Source of the DNA: Streptomyces naganishii JCM 4654
GTDB lineage: Bacteria; Actinomycetota; Actinomycetes; Streptomycetales; Streptomycetaceae
DNA length: 64,000 bases
Assembly (NCBI RefSeq): GCF_014650575.1
Contig: NZ_BMVF01000011.1
Span: forward strand, 124,001-188,000
Reading direction: 5' to 3'
In this document: positions 1 through 8,519 of the stretch, piece after piece
How the letters are laid out: every line of letters begins with the position of its first letter
How positions within the stretch are numbered: position 1 is the stretch's first letter
Program-made: the position numbers and the translations under genes
The notes under the pieces: generated by a model
Database searches by the model: none
What the model was told of the DNA's origin: nothing
Seen by the model: only the letters and a program-made list of their open reading frames with translations

Positions 1-2478
1 CGGTACGCCGTCGCCGTCACCCTGCACCAGATGGCCTCCGGCGAGCTGCCCAAGTGGGGTGACGGCAGCGTCCTGCCCCGCATGACCGACCCCAAGGAGT
101 GGCCGTACCCGACCATCGCGGCCGAGGCCTTCGACCCGGCCGTGCGGGACGGGCTCGTCGCCTTCTTCCAGAAGGCCCTGCACCGCGACGCGGGCAAGCG
201 GTTCCCCGAGCTCAAGCCCATGCGGGACGCCTGGCGCAAGGTCTTCCTCGACGCCTCGCAGACCGTCCCCTCCAGCCATCGCACCCGCCCCGCGGCTCCC
301 GCAGCCGGGACCGCACCCGCCGAGGGCGCCGCCGCGGGGATCGCGGACGCCGAGCCCGAGACCGCCGAGCAGCAGCGCGACCGCCTCGCCGCCGAGGTCA
401 CCCGCGACACCCCGCTCACCGTCTCCGGCCTCACGCCCGCCGCCCAGTCCTTCCTCTACGGCCTGGGCATCACGACGGTCGGCGAACTCCTCGACTACAG
501 CCGCCGCAAACTCGTCAACGCCCCCGGCCTCGGCGCCAAGACCCGCAACGAGGTCCAGCAGCGCCAGCGGGAATGGGGCGAGCGGCTGCGCGAGATCCCC
601 GTCTCGCCGCTCACGCCGAAGGGCCGGGCGGAGGCGAAGGAGGAGCTGGAGCAGCTCACCGCCGCCGAGTCCGCCCTCGTCGGCAAGCTCGCGACGGGCG
701 AGTCGGCGGGCGCGCTGTCCGCCCGCACGCTGCGCTCGGTCAGCCTCGACACCCTCGCCACCGTCTTCGTGCCGGCCGTGAACAACAACGGCTCCAACCG
801 CAACAAGGCGGAGATGGTGCGGCTGTTGCTGCGCCTGCCCGACGAGCACGGCGTCCTGCCTGGCATCGGCGTCTGGCCGAAGCAGAAGGACGTCGCCGAC
901 GCGCTCGGCCTCAGCCACGGCCGGATCCCGCAGATGCTCAAGGACGAGCGCAAGCGCTGGAAGGCGGAGCCCGCCGTCCAAGCCCTGCGGGACGAGATCA
1001 TCGACCTGCTGGAGAGCATGGGGCGCGTCGCGTCCGCCGTGGAGATCGCCGACGCCCTCGCCGTCCGCCGCGGCACGCACCTCGCCGGGCGCGAGCAGCG
1101 GCGCGCGATGGCCCTGGCGGCCGTACGGGCCGTCGTCGAGGTCGAGCAACTGGTGCCGCAGGAGGCCGAGTTCCAGCACCAGCCGAACCGCAAGGCGACC
1201 GACGAGTCGCTGGGCGCCGGCCTGCTCGCCCTCGACGTCCGCGAGAACGACGCCCCGGACACCCCCACCGCCCCCGGCCTGCTCGACTACGCGACCCGCC
1301 TCGGCAAGACGGCCGACCGGCTCGCCCGGCTGGACACCCTGCCGACGGCCGCGACCGTCCTGGCCGAACTGGGCGCGCTGACGGTCCCGCCCGGCGCCGT
1401 CGACTGGGACGAGCGGCGCATGGTGGAACTGGCCGCCGCCGCGTCGGTGAACGCCGCCGCCACTCCGCGCCTGGAGATCTACCCGCGCGACCTGCCGCTC
1501 GTCCGGGCGCTGCGCCTCACCCAGGCGGGACTCGTCCGCTGGATTCCGGGCGTTCCGGAGGGCAGACAGCCCGGTCTGACCGGGGAGGACGTGCACGAAC
1601 GGGTCCGCGCCCGCTTCCCCGAGCTGGTCGTGGTGGACGGGCGAGGTGGCGCCTCCCACGAACTGCCCACCGGCGGCCCGCTCACCAAGGCGCTGCGCGA
1701 CGCGGGCTTCGAGTTGTCGCTCAGCATGCGCGAGGACACGGGCACGCTGCGCTACCTGCCGACGCGTGTGGAGGACGCCTCCAGTTACCTCACGACGGGT
1801 GCGTGGCGGCAGTCGACGCGTACGGGCACGGTGACGCGGTACGCGGACGACCCGCAGCTCGCGGGCGCGGTGCGCGCGGAGGAACGGCTGCTCGCCTCGG
1901 CCCGCCGGGACGGGTACCGGGTGCTGACCGTACGGCAGCAGCTCGTGCGGGACGCGGTGCGGGAACTGGGGGCCGAACGGCTGGGCGCCCAGGCCCTGTC
2001 GGTGACCGAGCTGTTTCTGGAAGCTTTGCACGGGCAGGTCACTCCGGGCACCAAGCCGACCTGGGAGACCCTGCTCAAGGCGGACGCCGCCGAGCCGGGT
2101 TCGAAGGGCGCGGTGCGGTTCGCTGAGTACGCGCGGACGGCGTGGGGCTCGGTCGAGCCCCGGATCGTGGAGCTGCTGGGCAACGGCGGTGGCGGCGGTG
2201 CGGGTCCGGTGCTGCTGACGGAGGCCGGGGTGTTCGCCCGGTACGACGCGATGGGCGTCCTGGACCGGCTGGCGTCGGCGGCCCGGCGGGGCGGGCGGGG
2301 GCTGTGGCTCCTGGTCCCGCAGAACGACCCCTCGCGCGAGCCGAGGCTCGGGCAGGTGGCCGTGCCGTACCAGGTCGGCCTGGGGGAGTGGATCCAGCTT
2401 CCGGACACGTGGGTGGGCAACGCCCACCGAGGGTCCGGCGAGGTTGTGGCAAGCGGTGTCGAGGGAGACGCGAAGTGA
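1..2478 (+). CDS. pglW: PglW, BREX type 2 serine/threonine kinase (3' part; 5' end outside the window)
   Basis: The frame is open from base 1, so this is the C-terminal part (about 825 residues) of a protein that begins upstream. The first residues (RYAVAVTLHQMASG) read like kinase subdomain IX at the end of a Ser/Thr kinase C-lobe. About 110 residues later comes a helix-hairpin-helix-like segment (SGLTPAAQSFLYGLGI to APGLGAKTRNEV). The remainder is a large undefined region with a possible winged-helix stretch (KDVADALGLSHGRIPQML). In the Pgl/BREX-2 family PglW is a kinase of about 1,500 residues required for phage defence. The TGA overlaps the GTG of pglX (GTGA), which implies translational coupling. 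The call rests mainly on synteny with pglX, pglY and pglZ; the catalytic loop is not visible here. Confidence 0.9.
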   Translation, partial: RYAVAVTLHQMASGELPKWGDGSVLPRMTDPKEWPYPTIAAEAFDPAVRDGLVAFFQKALHRDAGKRFPELKPMRDAWRKVFLDASQTVPSSHRTRPAAPAAGTAPAEGAAAGIADAEPETAEQQRDRLAAEVTRDTPLTVSGLTPAAQSFLYGLGITTVGELLDYSRRKLVNAPGLGAKTRNEVQQRQREWGERLREIPVSPLTPKGRAEAKEELEQLTAAESALVGKLATGESAGALSARTLRSVSLDTLATVFVPAVNNNGSNRNKAEMVRLLLRLPDEHGVLPGIGVWPKQKDVADALGLSHGRIPQMLKDERKRWKAEPAVQALRDEIIDLLESMGRVASAVEIADALAVRRGTHLAGREQRRAMALAAVRAVVEVEQLVPQEAEFQHQPNRKATDESLGAGLLALDVRENDAPDTPTAPGLLDYATRLGKTADRLARLDTLPTAATVLAELGALTVPPGAVDWDERRMVELAAAASVNAAATPRLEIYPRDLPLVRALRLTQAGLVRWIPGVPEGRQPGLTGEDVHERVRARFPELVVVDGRGGASHELPTGGPLTKALRDAGFELSLSMREDTGTLRYLPTRVEDASSYLTTGAWRQSTRTGTVTRYADDPQLAGAVRAEERLLASARRDGYRVLTVRQQLVRDAVRELGAERLGAQALSVTELFLEALHGQVTPGTKPTWETLLKADAAEPGSKGAVRFAEYARTAWGSVEPRIVELLGNGGGGGAGPVLLTEAGVFARYDAMGVLDRLASAARRGGRGLWLLVPQNDPSREPRLGQVAVPYQVGLGEWIQLPDTWVGNAHRGSGEVVASGVEGDAK

Positions 2479-5400
2479 TCGACCGCAAGGCTCTGTTGGA
2501 CGACCTGAAGCAGCAGGTCAGGGCGGTCGAGGCCGACCTGGGCAAGCAGGTGAAGGCGCTCGGTGAGGTCGGGGCGCGGTTGCGTGCCGAGTACGACCAG
2601 GCGCGCAAGCTGGGGCGCACGGCGGCGACGTGGACCTCGTGGCTGGACGAACGGGTCACGCAGGTCGCGGTGGCGTGGGTGCTGGGCACGGTCTTCGTGC
2701 GGTTCTGCGAGGACAACCGGCTGATCCCCGAGCCGTACCTGACGGGACCGGACGGGGACCGGCGCGAGCTGGCGGAGTCGCGGTACGACGCGTACGTGGA
2801 GTCGGACGACAACCCGACCTACCGCGGCTGGCTGGAGAAGGCGTTCGACGAGCTGGGCCAGGGCCAGGCCGGCCGCCTGCTCTTCGACAAGCGGCACAAC
2901 CCGCTGTACCAGATCCCGCTGTCGCACGACGGTGCGCGCGAACTGGTCGAGTTCTGGCGCCAGCGCGACGAGGCGGGCGTCCTCGTCCACGACTTCACCG
3001 ACCCGCTGAACGAGGACGGCACGGAGGGCTGGGACACGCGGTTCCTGGGTGACCTGTACCAGGACCTGAGCGAGGCCGCGCGGAAGACGTACGCGCTGCT
3101 GCAGACGCCGGAGTTCGTGGAGGAGTTCATCCTCGACCGGACGATGAACCCGGCGGTGCGAGAGTTCGGGTACCAGGGCTTGAAGATGATCGACCCGACG
3201 TGCGGGTCGGGGCACTTCGTGCTGGGGGCGTTCCGGCGACTGGTCCGGCTATGGGCGGAGGGGCAGCCGGGCAAGGACGTGCATGAGCGGGTGCGGGCTG
3301 CGCTGGACTCGGTGCATGGGGTGGACATCAACCCGTTCGCGGTGGCTATTGCACGTTTCCGGCTGCTGGTGGCAGCGATGGCGGCGAGCAGCGTGTGGAC
3401 ACTGACGGAAGCCGCAAATTACGAGTGGCCGATTCACTTGGCGTCAGGCGATTCCCTGATTAAGGCCCGACAGTTGGAGTTGACGCTTGGCGGGGATGAG
3501 GTCGAAATGGGTGACCCGCTGGCCTCGTTCGCCTACGCCACGGAAGATTTGCAGGATCATCCGGGAATTCTTCAACAAGGCCGCTATCACGTGGTAGTGG
3601 GTAACCCTCCCTACATCACGGTTAGCGACAAGAAGTTGAATGCGCTGTATAGAGAGTTGTACGACGCATGTGCAGGTACATACGCTCTCTCGGTCCCGTT
3701 TGCGCAACGTTTCTTCGAGCTGGCCAAGCATGGCGATGCCCATGGGCATGGGTATGGTTTTGTTGGGCAAATCACGGCGAACTCTTTCATGAAGCGCGAG
3801 TTCGGCAAGAAGCTTGTCGAAGAATTTTTCCGCGATCGAGTTGAGCTCATGGAGGTTATTGACACGTCAGGCGCTTACATTCCTGGTCATGGTACGCCAA
3901 CGGTTATTCTAGTCGGCAAGCGACGTAGTGGAGTTGGACGGTCCGAGACGGTACGTACTGTACGCAGCGTACAGGGCGAACCCCAAGCGCCGAAGAGCCC
4001 GGAAAATGGCTTGGTTTGGTCTGCGATTGTCAGTCACGTAGACAGGCCAGGCGCTGTGACGCCATGGATCTCGGTCGATGATCTCGATCGTCAGCGTTAC
4101 TTTGCTCGACAGCCATGGATTTTGGCCGACGGTGGTCTTGAGCTAAACGAGACAATCGGTCAGAATTCATTCTCAAGCCTAGGGGATCACGCGAAGAGGC
4201 TTGGGTATGTAGGTATGACGGCTGCGGACGAAGTTATGATTCGCGCGCAACGGGCGTGGCCGACCGAAATGGCGAATTTCTTGAAGCCCGTCATTTCTGG
4301 GGAGGAGGTGCGAGACTGGAATGCTAAAAGTCAGAACCGCGCCTTCTACCCGTACTCGGAGAGTAGGGCACTGATCAGCCTGCCTTCCGTGGTGGCGGCA
4401 TCGTCGGCGCTCTGGCCTTACCGAACCGAACTGGGAGAGCGTGCAACCTTCTCCGGGGTAAGCTACTACACCGCTGGGCGGCCTTGGTGGGAGTGGCATC
4501 AGCTTCCAAAAGACGAGGGCACTCACAAGTGGCTCATCTCCTTTGCGCGTGACTCTTCGCATGGTCAGTTCTTTCTTGACCGTGGACAATCTCTCTTTAA
4601 GCAGACTGCTCCAGTCATCAAATTGCCTGCGAATGCTACCGAAGTGCAACACCTTGACTATCTGGGGGTGCTTAATAGTTCCACCGCTACTTTCTGGCTC
4701 AAGCAAGTGAGTTACCCTAAGGGTGGTGACCCCGTCGGGGGTGAAGGGGCCCGTGTTAGCGCTCATCCCTGGTCTGACCGCTATGAGTTTACGGGCACGA
4801 ATGTGGCGAAATTGCCGCTTCCAGTGAAATTCCCGCTAGAGCTCGCTACCAGGCTAGATAGCCTTGCTAAGGAGCTTGCTGCTATGAGTCCTGTAGCTGT
4901 AAGCTGTAGGGGCGATCTTTCTGCCGGTGTTCTCCGCGAAGCCCGCGAGACCTGGGAGTCGACCCGCGCTCGCATGATTTCCATGCAAGAGGAGCTGGAC
5001 TGGCAGGTCTACTCCCTCTACGACCTCCACCCCGAAGACCTCCGCGTCTCCGAGGATCCGAACGACCTCAGTGTTCCCGAGCTCGCCCTAGGGGAGCGCG
5101 CCTTTGAGATCGTCCTTGCCCGCCGTGTTGCCGCAGGTGAGGCCAGCGACGAGTGGTTCAAGCGGCATAGCTCCACACCTATCACTGAAATCCCTGCCCA
5201 CTGGCCCGCCGCTTACCGGGAGATTGTCCAGAAGCGGATCGACGCCATCGAGTCGAACAGGGCCATCGGCATGGTCGAGCGACCCGAGTACAAGCGCCGC
5301 TGGGCCACTGAAGGCTGGGACGCCCTCCAGGAGAAGGCCTTGCGTTCCTGGCTGCTCGACCGTATGGAAAACCGCGACTGGTGGTTCGACGAAAACGGCC

Positions 5401-6098
5401 AGCCCACCATTCTTACCCTGGCCCGCCTTACCGACGCGCTCTCGCGTGACGAGGACTTCGTCTCCATGGCCAAGCTCTACGCGCCCCGCAAGGATCTGCT
5501 CAAGGTTGTCGCCGAGCTGATCACCGACGAGCACGTGCCGTTCCTCTCCGCCCTGCGCTACAAGCCGTCCGGCATGAAGAAGCGCGCCGACTGGGAAGAG
5601 GTGTGGGAGCTCCAGCGCAAGGAGGATGCTGCTCCTGACGAGCCCGCCAAGCGGAAGATCCGGGACTCCATCCCCGTGCCGCCGAAGTACACCTCGGCCG
5701 ACTTCCTGCGCCCGTCCTACTGGAGGGCGCGCGGCAAGCTGGACGTGCCCAAGGAGCGGTTCATCTCCTACGGGCAGACCAACGCCGCCACCCCCGAGCT
5801 GTACGGCTGGGCCGGCTGGGACCACCGCGAGCAGGCGCAGGCGCTGGCGACGTACTTCACCAACACCGCGCTGACCACCGAAGAGATCACGCCGTTCCTC
5901 GCCGGCCTGCTGGAATTGCAGCCGTGGCTGTACCAGTGGCACAACGAGTTCGACATGCTCTACAGCGGCTCCCCGGCGGACTTCTTCGCCGGTTACCGCC
6001 AGCAGAAGCAGGGCGAGCACGGACTCACCGACGACGACCTCCGCAACTGGCGTCCCCCGGCTGCAACCCGAGGCCGTCGCGCAGCAGTCAAGAAGTAG
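2475..6098 (+). CDS. pglX: PglX, BREX type 2 adenine-specific DNA methyltransferase
   Basis: The 1,207-residue protein starts at a GTG that overlaps the pglW stop. It has the gamma-type N6-adenine methyltransferase signature: motif I DPTCGSGHF at residues 240-248 for SAM binding, a following acidic-loop segment HGVDINPFAVAIARF, and the catalytic NPPY at 377-380. The long C-terminal half should carry target recognition. In BREX/Pgl systems this enzyme marks host DNA and is needed for phage restriction. The middle of the gene (about 3400-4920) is much less GC-rich than both ends and uses rare AT-rich codons such as AGA and CTA, which suggests that the catalytic/specificity part was exchanged. 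The 3' end overlaps the convergent gene at 6088 by 11 bases. Confidence 0.95.
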   Translation: MIDRKALLDDLKQQVRAVEADLGKQVKALGEVGARLRAEYDQARKLGRTAATWTSWLDERVTQVAVAWVLGTVFVRFCEDNRLIPEPYLTGPDGDRRELAESRYDAYVESDDNPTYRGWLEKAFDELGQGQAGRLLFDKRHNPLYQIPLSHDGARELVEFWRQRDEAGVLVHDFTDPLNEDGTEGWDTRFLGDLYQDLSEAARKTYALLQTPEFVEEFILDRTMNPAVREFGYQGLKMIDPTCGSGHFVLGAFRRLVRLWAEGQPGKDVHERVRAALDSVHGVDINPFAVAIARFRLLVAAMAASSVWTLTEAANYEWPIHLASGDSLIKARQLELTLGGDEVEMGDPLASFAYATEDLQDHPGILQQGRYHVVVGNPPYITVSDKKLNALYRELYDACAGTYALSVPFAQRFFELAKHGDAHGHGYGFVGQITANSFMKREFGKKLVEEFFRDRVELMEVIDTSGAYIPGHGTPTVILVGKRRSGVGRSETVRTVRSVQGEPQAPKSPENGLVWSAIVSHVDRPGAVTPWISVDDLDRQRYFARQPWILADGGLELNETIGQNSFSSLGDHAKRLGYVGMTAADEVMIRAQRAWPTEMANFLKPVISGEEVRDWNAKSQNRAFYPYSESRALISLPSVVAASSALWPYRTELGERATFSGVSYYTAGRPWWEWHQLPKDEGTHKWLISFARDSSHGQFFLDRGQSLFKQTAPVIKLPANATEVQHLDYLGVLNSSTATFWLKQVSYPKGGDPVGGEGARVSAHPWSDRYEFTGTNVAKLPLPVKFPLELATRLDSLAKELAAMSPVAVSCRGDLSAGVLREARETWESTRARMISMQEELDWQVYSLYDLHPEDLRVSEDPNDLSVPELALGERAFEIVLARRVAAGEASDEWFKRHSSTPITEIPAHWPAAYREIVQKRIDAIESNRAIGMVERPEYKRRWATEGWDALQEKALRSWLLDRMENRDWWFDENGQPTILTLARLTDALSRDEDFVSMAKLYAPRKDLLKVVAELITDEHVPFLSALRYKPSGMKKRADWEEVWELQRKEDAAPDEPAKRKIRDSIPVPPKYTSADFLRPSYWRARGKLDVPKERFISYGQTNAATPELYGWAGWDHREQAQALATYFTNTALTTEEITPFLAGLLELQPWLYQWHNEFDMLYSGSPADFFAGYRQQKQGEHGLTDDDLRNWRPPAATRGRRAAVKK

Positions 6099-6639
6099 CC
6101 GGAATTGACTTGGCGTTGTGCCCCTGCACCGACGCCGAGTCTGCCGGATCAGAGGCCCCCGGGTGGGCGTGTGCGTGGCCGCCGGTCGGTACGCGCAACT
6201 GCGCCCATACGGTCTTGCCGGGGGCGGCCGGGCGAGGGGTGACGCCCCAATCGTCCGCAAGGACGGCGACGAGGTGGAGGCCGCGGCCGGACTCGGACAA
6301 GGGGTCCGGGGACGCGGGAGTGGGCGAGGGCTGTTTCTCGGCACGGGTGTCGGTCACCTCGATGCGGAAGGTGCCCTCGGTCAGGGTGAGTTGGACGTGG
6401 ATGTCCCGTCCGGGGACGTGACCGTGGCGTACGGCGTTGGCGCTGAGTTCGGCCGTGATGAGGGTGAGTGTCTCGTTGATCGGGGTCGTGTAGGGGTGGC
6501 CCCAGTCGTTCAGGCGGTGCGAGACGAGTCGGCGGGCGAGGCGGGCGCCGCGCGGCGTCGAGGTGAAGCGCATGGCGAACTCGCGTTCGGGTGCGGGACG
6601 CTGCGGCGCATGCCCATTCGGGGGAGTTTCTGACTTCAT
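6088..6639 (-). CDS. RsbW-like ATP-binding protein (HATPase_c)
   Basis: This 183-residue protein has the GHKL ATPase pattern of small Streptomyces anti-sigma/RsbW-like proteins: an N-box-like ELSANAVRHG, then VTDTR and a G-box SGRGLHLVAVLADDWG. It is probably a cytosolic serine kinase or ATP-binding regulator. The C-terminal 30 residues are His/Ala/Ser-rich and lack a recognisable domain. ATG 6639 is preferred over GTG 6654 because the GTG would place one arm of an inverted repeat inside the gene; neither start has a good ribosome binding site. It is divergent from an XRE-DUF5753 regulator followed by a DUF397 gene, a combination seen very often in Streptomyces. The target is unknown. Confidence 0.8.
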   Translation of the reverse strand: MKSETPPNGHAPQRPAPEREFAMRFTSTPRGARLARRLVSHRLNDWGHPYTTPINETLTLITAELSANAVRHGHVPGRDIHVQLTLTEGTFRIEVTDTRAEKQPSPTPASPDPLSESGRGLHLVAVLADDWGVTPRPAAPGKTVWAQLRVPTGGHAHAHPGASDPADSASVQGHNAKSIPATS

Positions 6640-6641
6640 AG

Positions 6642-6675
6642 GGTCAACGATCACGGACTCTGCGTAGCGTTGACC
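6642..6675. promoter_or_regulatory. 8-bp inverted repeat between divergent regulator genes
   Basis: GGTCAACG (6642-6649) and CGTTGACC (6668-6675) are perfect inverted arms with an 18-base spacer. The left arm abuts the ATG of the ATPase gene. A self-regulating XRE protein binding here is an inference. Confidence 0.4.
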
Positions 6676-6800
6676 AGGAGTGATGTGCTGACGGGGGCGG
6701 GCTGTACACGCGGTCGGTGCGCTTGTACCTGGTGTTGGGCGTGACCGGTTCCCGGGCCCCGAGTTGGCTGACTGGGCGGCTGAACGAGAGGAGCTGTGGC

Positions 6801-7634
6801 GTGGACGACGAGGTTCAGCAGCCGGAGGAGTACGAGGCCGGGACGGGCATGCTGTGCGTGTTCGGGCGGCAGTTGAAGCTGTTCCGGGAGCGGGCGGGCC
6901 TGGACCGCGCGAGGCTCGGGTCGCTGACCGGGTACTCGGCCTCGACGATCGCGTCGTTCGAGCAGGCGAGACGTATTCCGCAGCCCAAGTTCATCGACCA
7001 GGCGGATGAAGTGCTGGGCGCGGGCGGGGTGTTGAGCGCGAGCAAGGAGGAGGTGGCTCGGGCTCAGTATCCGGCGTTCTTTCGGGACGCGGCCAGGTTG
7101 GAGGCCAAGGCGGCGGCCCTGCATGTGTACGCGACGAAGGCAGTACCAGGGCTGTTGCAGACGGAAGATTACGCGCGAGCGGTGTTCTCCATGTGGCGTC
7201 CGCTGCTGGACGAGGAGACCATCAACCAGCGGGTCGCGGCCCGCCTGGCACGCCAGGAGGTCTTCTCCCAGTCCTCGATGCCAACCATCAGCTTTGTCAT
7301 CGAGGAGTTCGTTCTGCGTCGACCGCTCGGTGGGCGGGACGTGATGCAGGGCCAGTTGGAGCAGATCCTGTTGTGCGGGCACCGACGTAACGTGGAGATC
7401 CAGGTGATGCCGATCGAGCGGGACGAGCATGCTGGGCTGGAAGGTCCCTTCACCTTGATCGAGACGCATGAAGGGCAGAGGATCGCCTACGTGGAGGCGT
7501 ACAAGGACAGCCGTCTCTATACGGAGCGGAGGCAGGTACGCGAGATCGAGGAGCAGTACGGCATCCTTCGGGCACAGGCGCTCACTCCGCGCGAGTCGCT
7601 GGCCCTCATCGAGAAGTTGCTTGGAGAGAGATGA
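6801..7634 (+). CDS. XRE-family regulator with DUF5753 domain
   Basis: The 277-residue protein starts at a GTG eight bases after a strong ribosome binding site (GAGAGGAG, 6786-6793). An N-terminal helix-turn-helix (FGRQLKLFRERAGLDRARLG, then YSASTIASFEQARR) spans about residues 18-60. The rest matches DUF5753: the YATKAVPGLLQTEDYARAVF stretch, then FVIEEFVLRRPLGG and a C-terminal EAYKDSRLY. Such proteins are DNA-binding regulators of the WhiJ type in Streptomyces and usually work with a small DUF397 partner. That partner follows immediately with an ATGA overlap. The target is probably local, but this is not shown. Confidence 0.88.
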   Translation: MDDEVQQPEEYEAGTGMLCVFGRQLKLFRERAGLDRARLGSLTGYSASTIASFEQARRIPQPKFIDQADEVLGAGGVLSASKEEVARAQYPAFFRDAARLEAKAAALHVYATKAVPGLLQTEDYARAVFSMWRPLLDEETINQRVAARLARQEVFSQSSMPTISFVIEEFVLRRPLGGRDVMQGQLEQILLCGHRRNVEIQVMPIERDEHAGLEGPFTLIETHEGQRIAYVEAYKDSRLYTERRQVREIEEQYGILRAQALTPRESLALIEKLLGER

Positions 7635-7834
7635 ACGTCCAACAGCTCATAACGTCGGCACCTGAGACGGCCTGGATCAAGAGCAGTTACAGCACAGGCT
7701 CGGGCGGCGAATGCGTAGAGGTCGCCGCCACCCCCGCCAGAGTCCACGTCCGCGACTCGAAGGACACCACCCGCGCCCCGTTGGCGGTGGACCCCACGAC
7801 CTGGACCGAGTTCGTCGCCTTCGCGGCACTCTGA
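7631..7834 (+). CDS. DUF397 small protein
   Basis: This 67-residue protein has the DUF397 pattern: W-x-KSSYS near the N-terminus, GGECVEVA in the middle, VRDSKD, and a C-terminal W-x-x-F-V. Its ATG overlaps the stop of the XRE-DUF5753 gene (ATGA), so the two are co-translated. DUF397 proteins are thought to act as partners or antagonists of WhiJ-type regulators. It has no catalytic residues, signal peptide or membrane segment. A strong hairpin follows it. Confidence 0.88.
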   Translation: MNVQQLITSAPETAWIKSSYSTGSGGECVEVAATPARVHVRDSKDTTRAPLAVDPTTWTEFVAFAAL

Positions 7835-7842
7835 ACAGACGC

Positions 7843-7879
7843 GGGGACCTCGGCAAGCGCACCGCTTGCCGAGGGCCCC
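7843..7879 (+). terminator. Hairpin terminator after DUF397 gene
   Basis: CCTCGGCAAGCG (7848-7859) and CGCTTGCCGAGG (7863-7874) form a perfect 12-bp stem with a 3-base loop. After one mismatch, four more G-C pairs extend it to 7843 and 7879. It has no T-run, as is usual in this genus. Confidence 0.75.
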
Positions 7880-8009
7880 GCGCACGTCGGCTCGCGCACC
7901 ACCTTCAGTAGCCCAGGTGCCCTGCTCGCCGGATGCCCGCGCAGGCCAGTGCGGTGCGGCCGTCAACGTGCGCCTCGGGCACGGTGTCGTGGCTCGGCTG
8001 GGACTGAGG

Positions 8010-8519
8010 TCAGAACGCCTTCAGATAGACCCTGGCCCGATCGTCCTTGAGCGCCTGGACGTAGATGTCGATCCACTGCACCTTCTTGCGGCGATCGTCC
8101 TTCACGCACGGGGGGCAGACACCGGCCGAGCGGGCTCCCTTCAGCGTTTGCGGCTCGGCCAGCCCAAGGTGCCGGAACAGCTCGCCATCCGGGGCGAAGT
8201 CGGCCTTCTTCACCTTCAGCGGTTCCTCGGGACGAAGGTCCGCCGCCACGCCTTCGGCGTTCTTCTCGCTGGTGATGAACGAGAGGAGGTAGATGTCCTC
8301 CTGGGGATTGATCTGCACAGCTCCCTTGACCTCGGTCGCACCCTTGGGCGCCGTCACGTGCATGAACGCCGACGCCTCGGGCGCGCCAGCGTTCTCGTCC
8401 CACCGAGAGGTGCGCCCGTCGGTCACATGGCGCTCGTCCGTGTCCGGGCTGGAGCAGGCGGAAAGCAGAAGAATGGCTGCCACTGCCGCGATGAGAAGGG
8501 CACTTCGTTTGGTCGTCAC
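8010..8519 (-). CDS. Small lipoprotein
   Basis: The 169-residue protein starts with a GTG that overlaps the upstream gene's stop. It has a lipoprotein signal: a short basic N-terminus, a hydrophobic stretch (LLIAAVAAILLL) and lipobox LSAC with Cys22. The mature part has no recognised domain but carries a Cys-x-x-Cys-like VCPPC. It should be anchored on the outer face of the membrane. As the last gene of a three-gene operon with a WXG100-like protein and a large partner, it could be a receptor, chaperone or immunity-type protein for that partner. This role is a guess from context only. Confidence 0.75.
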   Translation of the reverse strand: MTTKRSALLIAAVAAILLLSACSSPDTDERHVTDGRTSRWDENAGAPEASAFMHVTAPKGATEVKGAVQINPQEDIYLLSFITSEKNAEGVAADLRPEEPLKVKKADFAPDGELFRHLGLAEPQTLKGARSAGVCPPCVKDDRRKKVQWIDIYVQALKDDRARVYLKAF

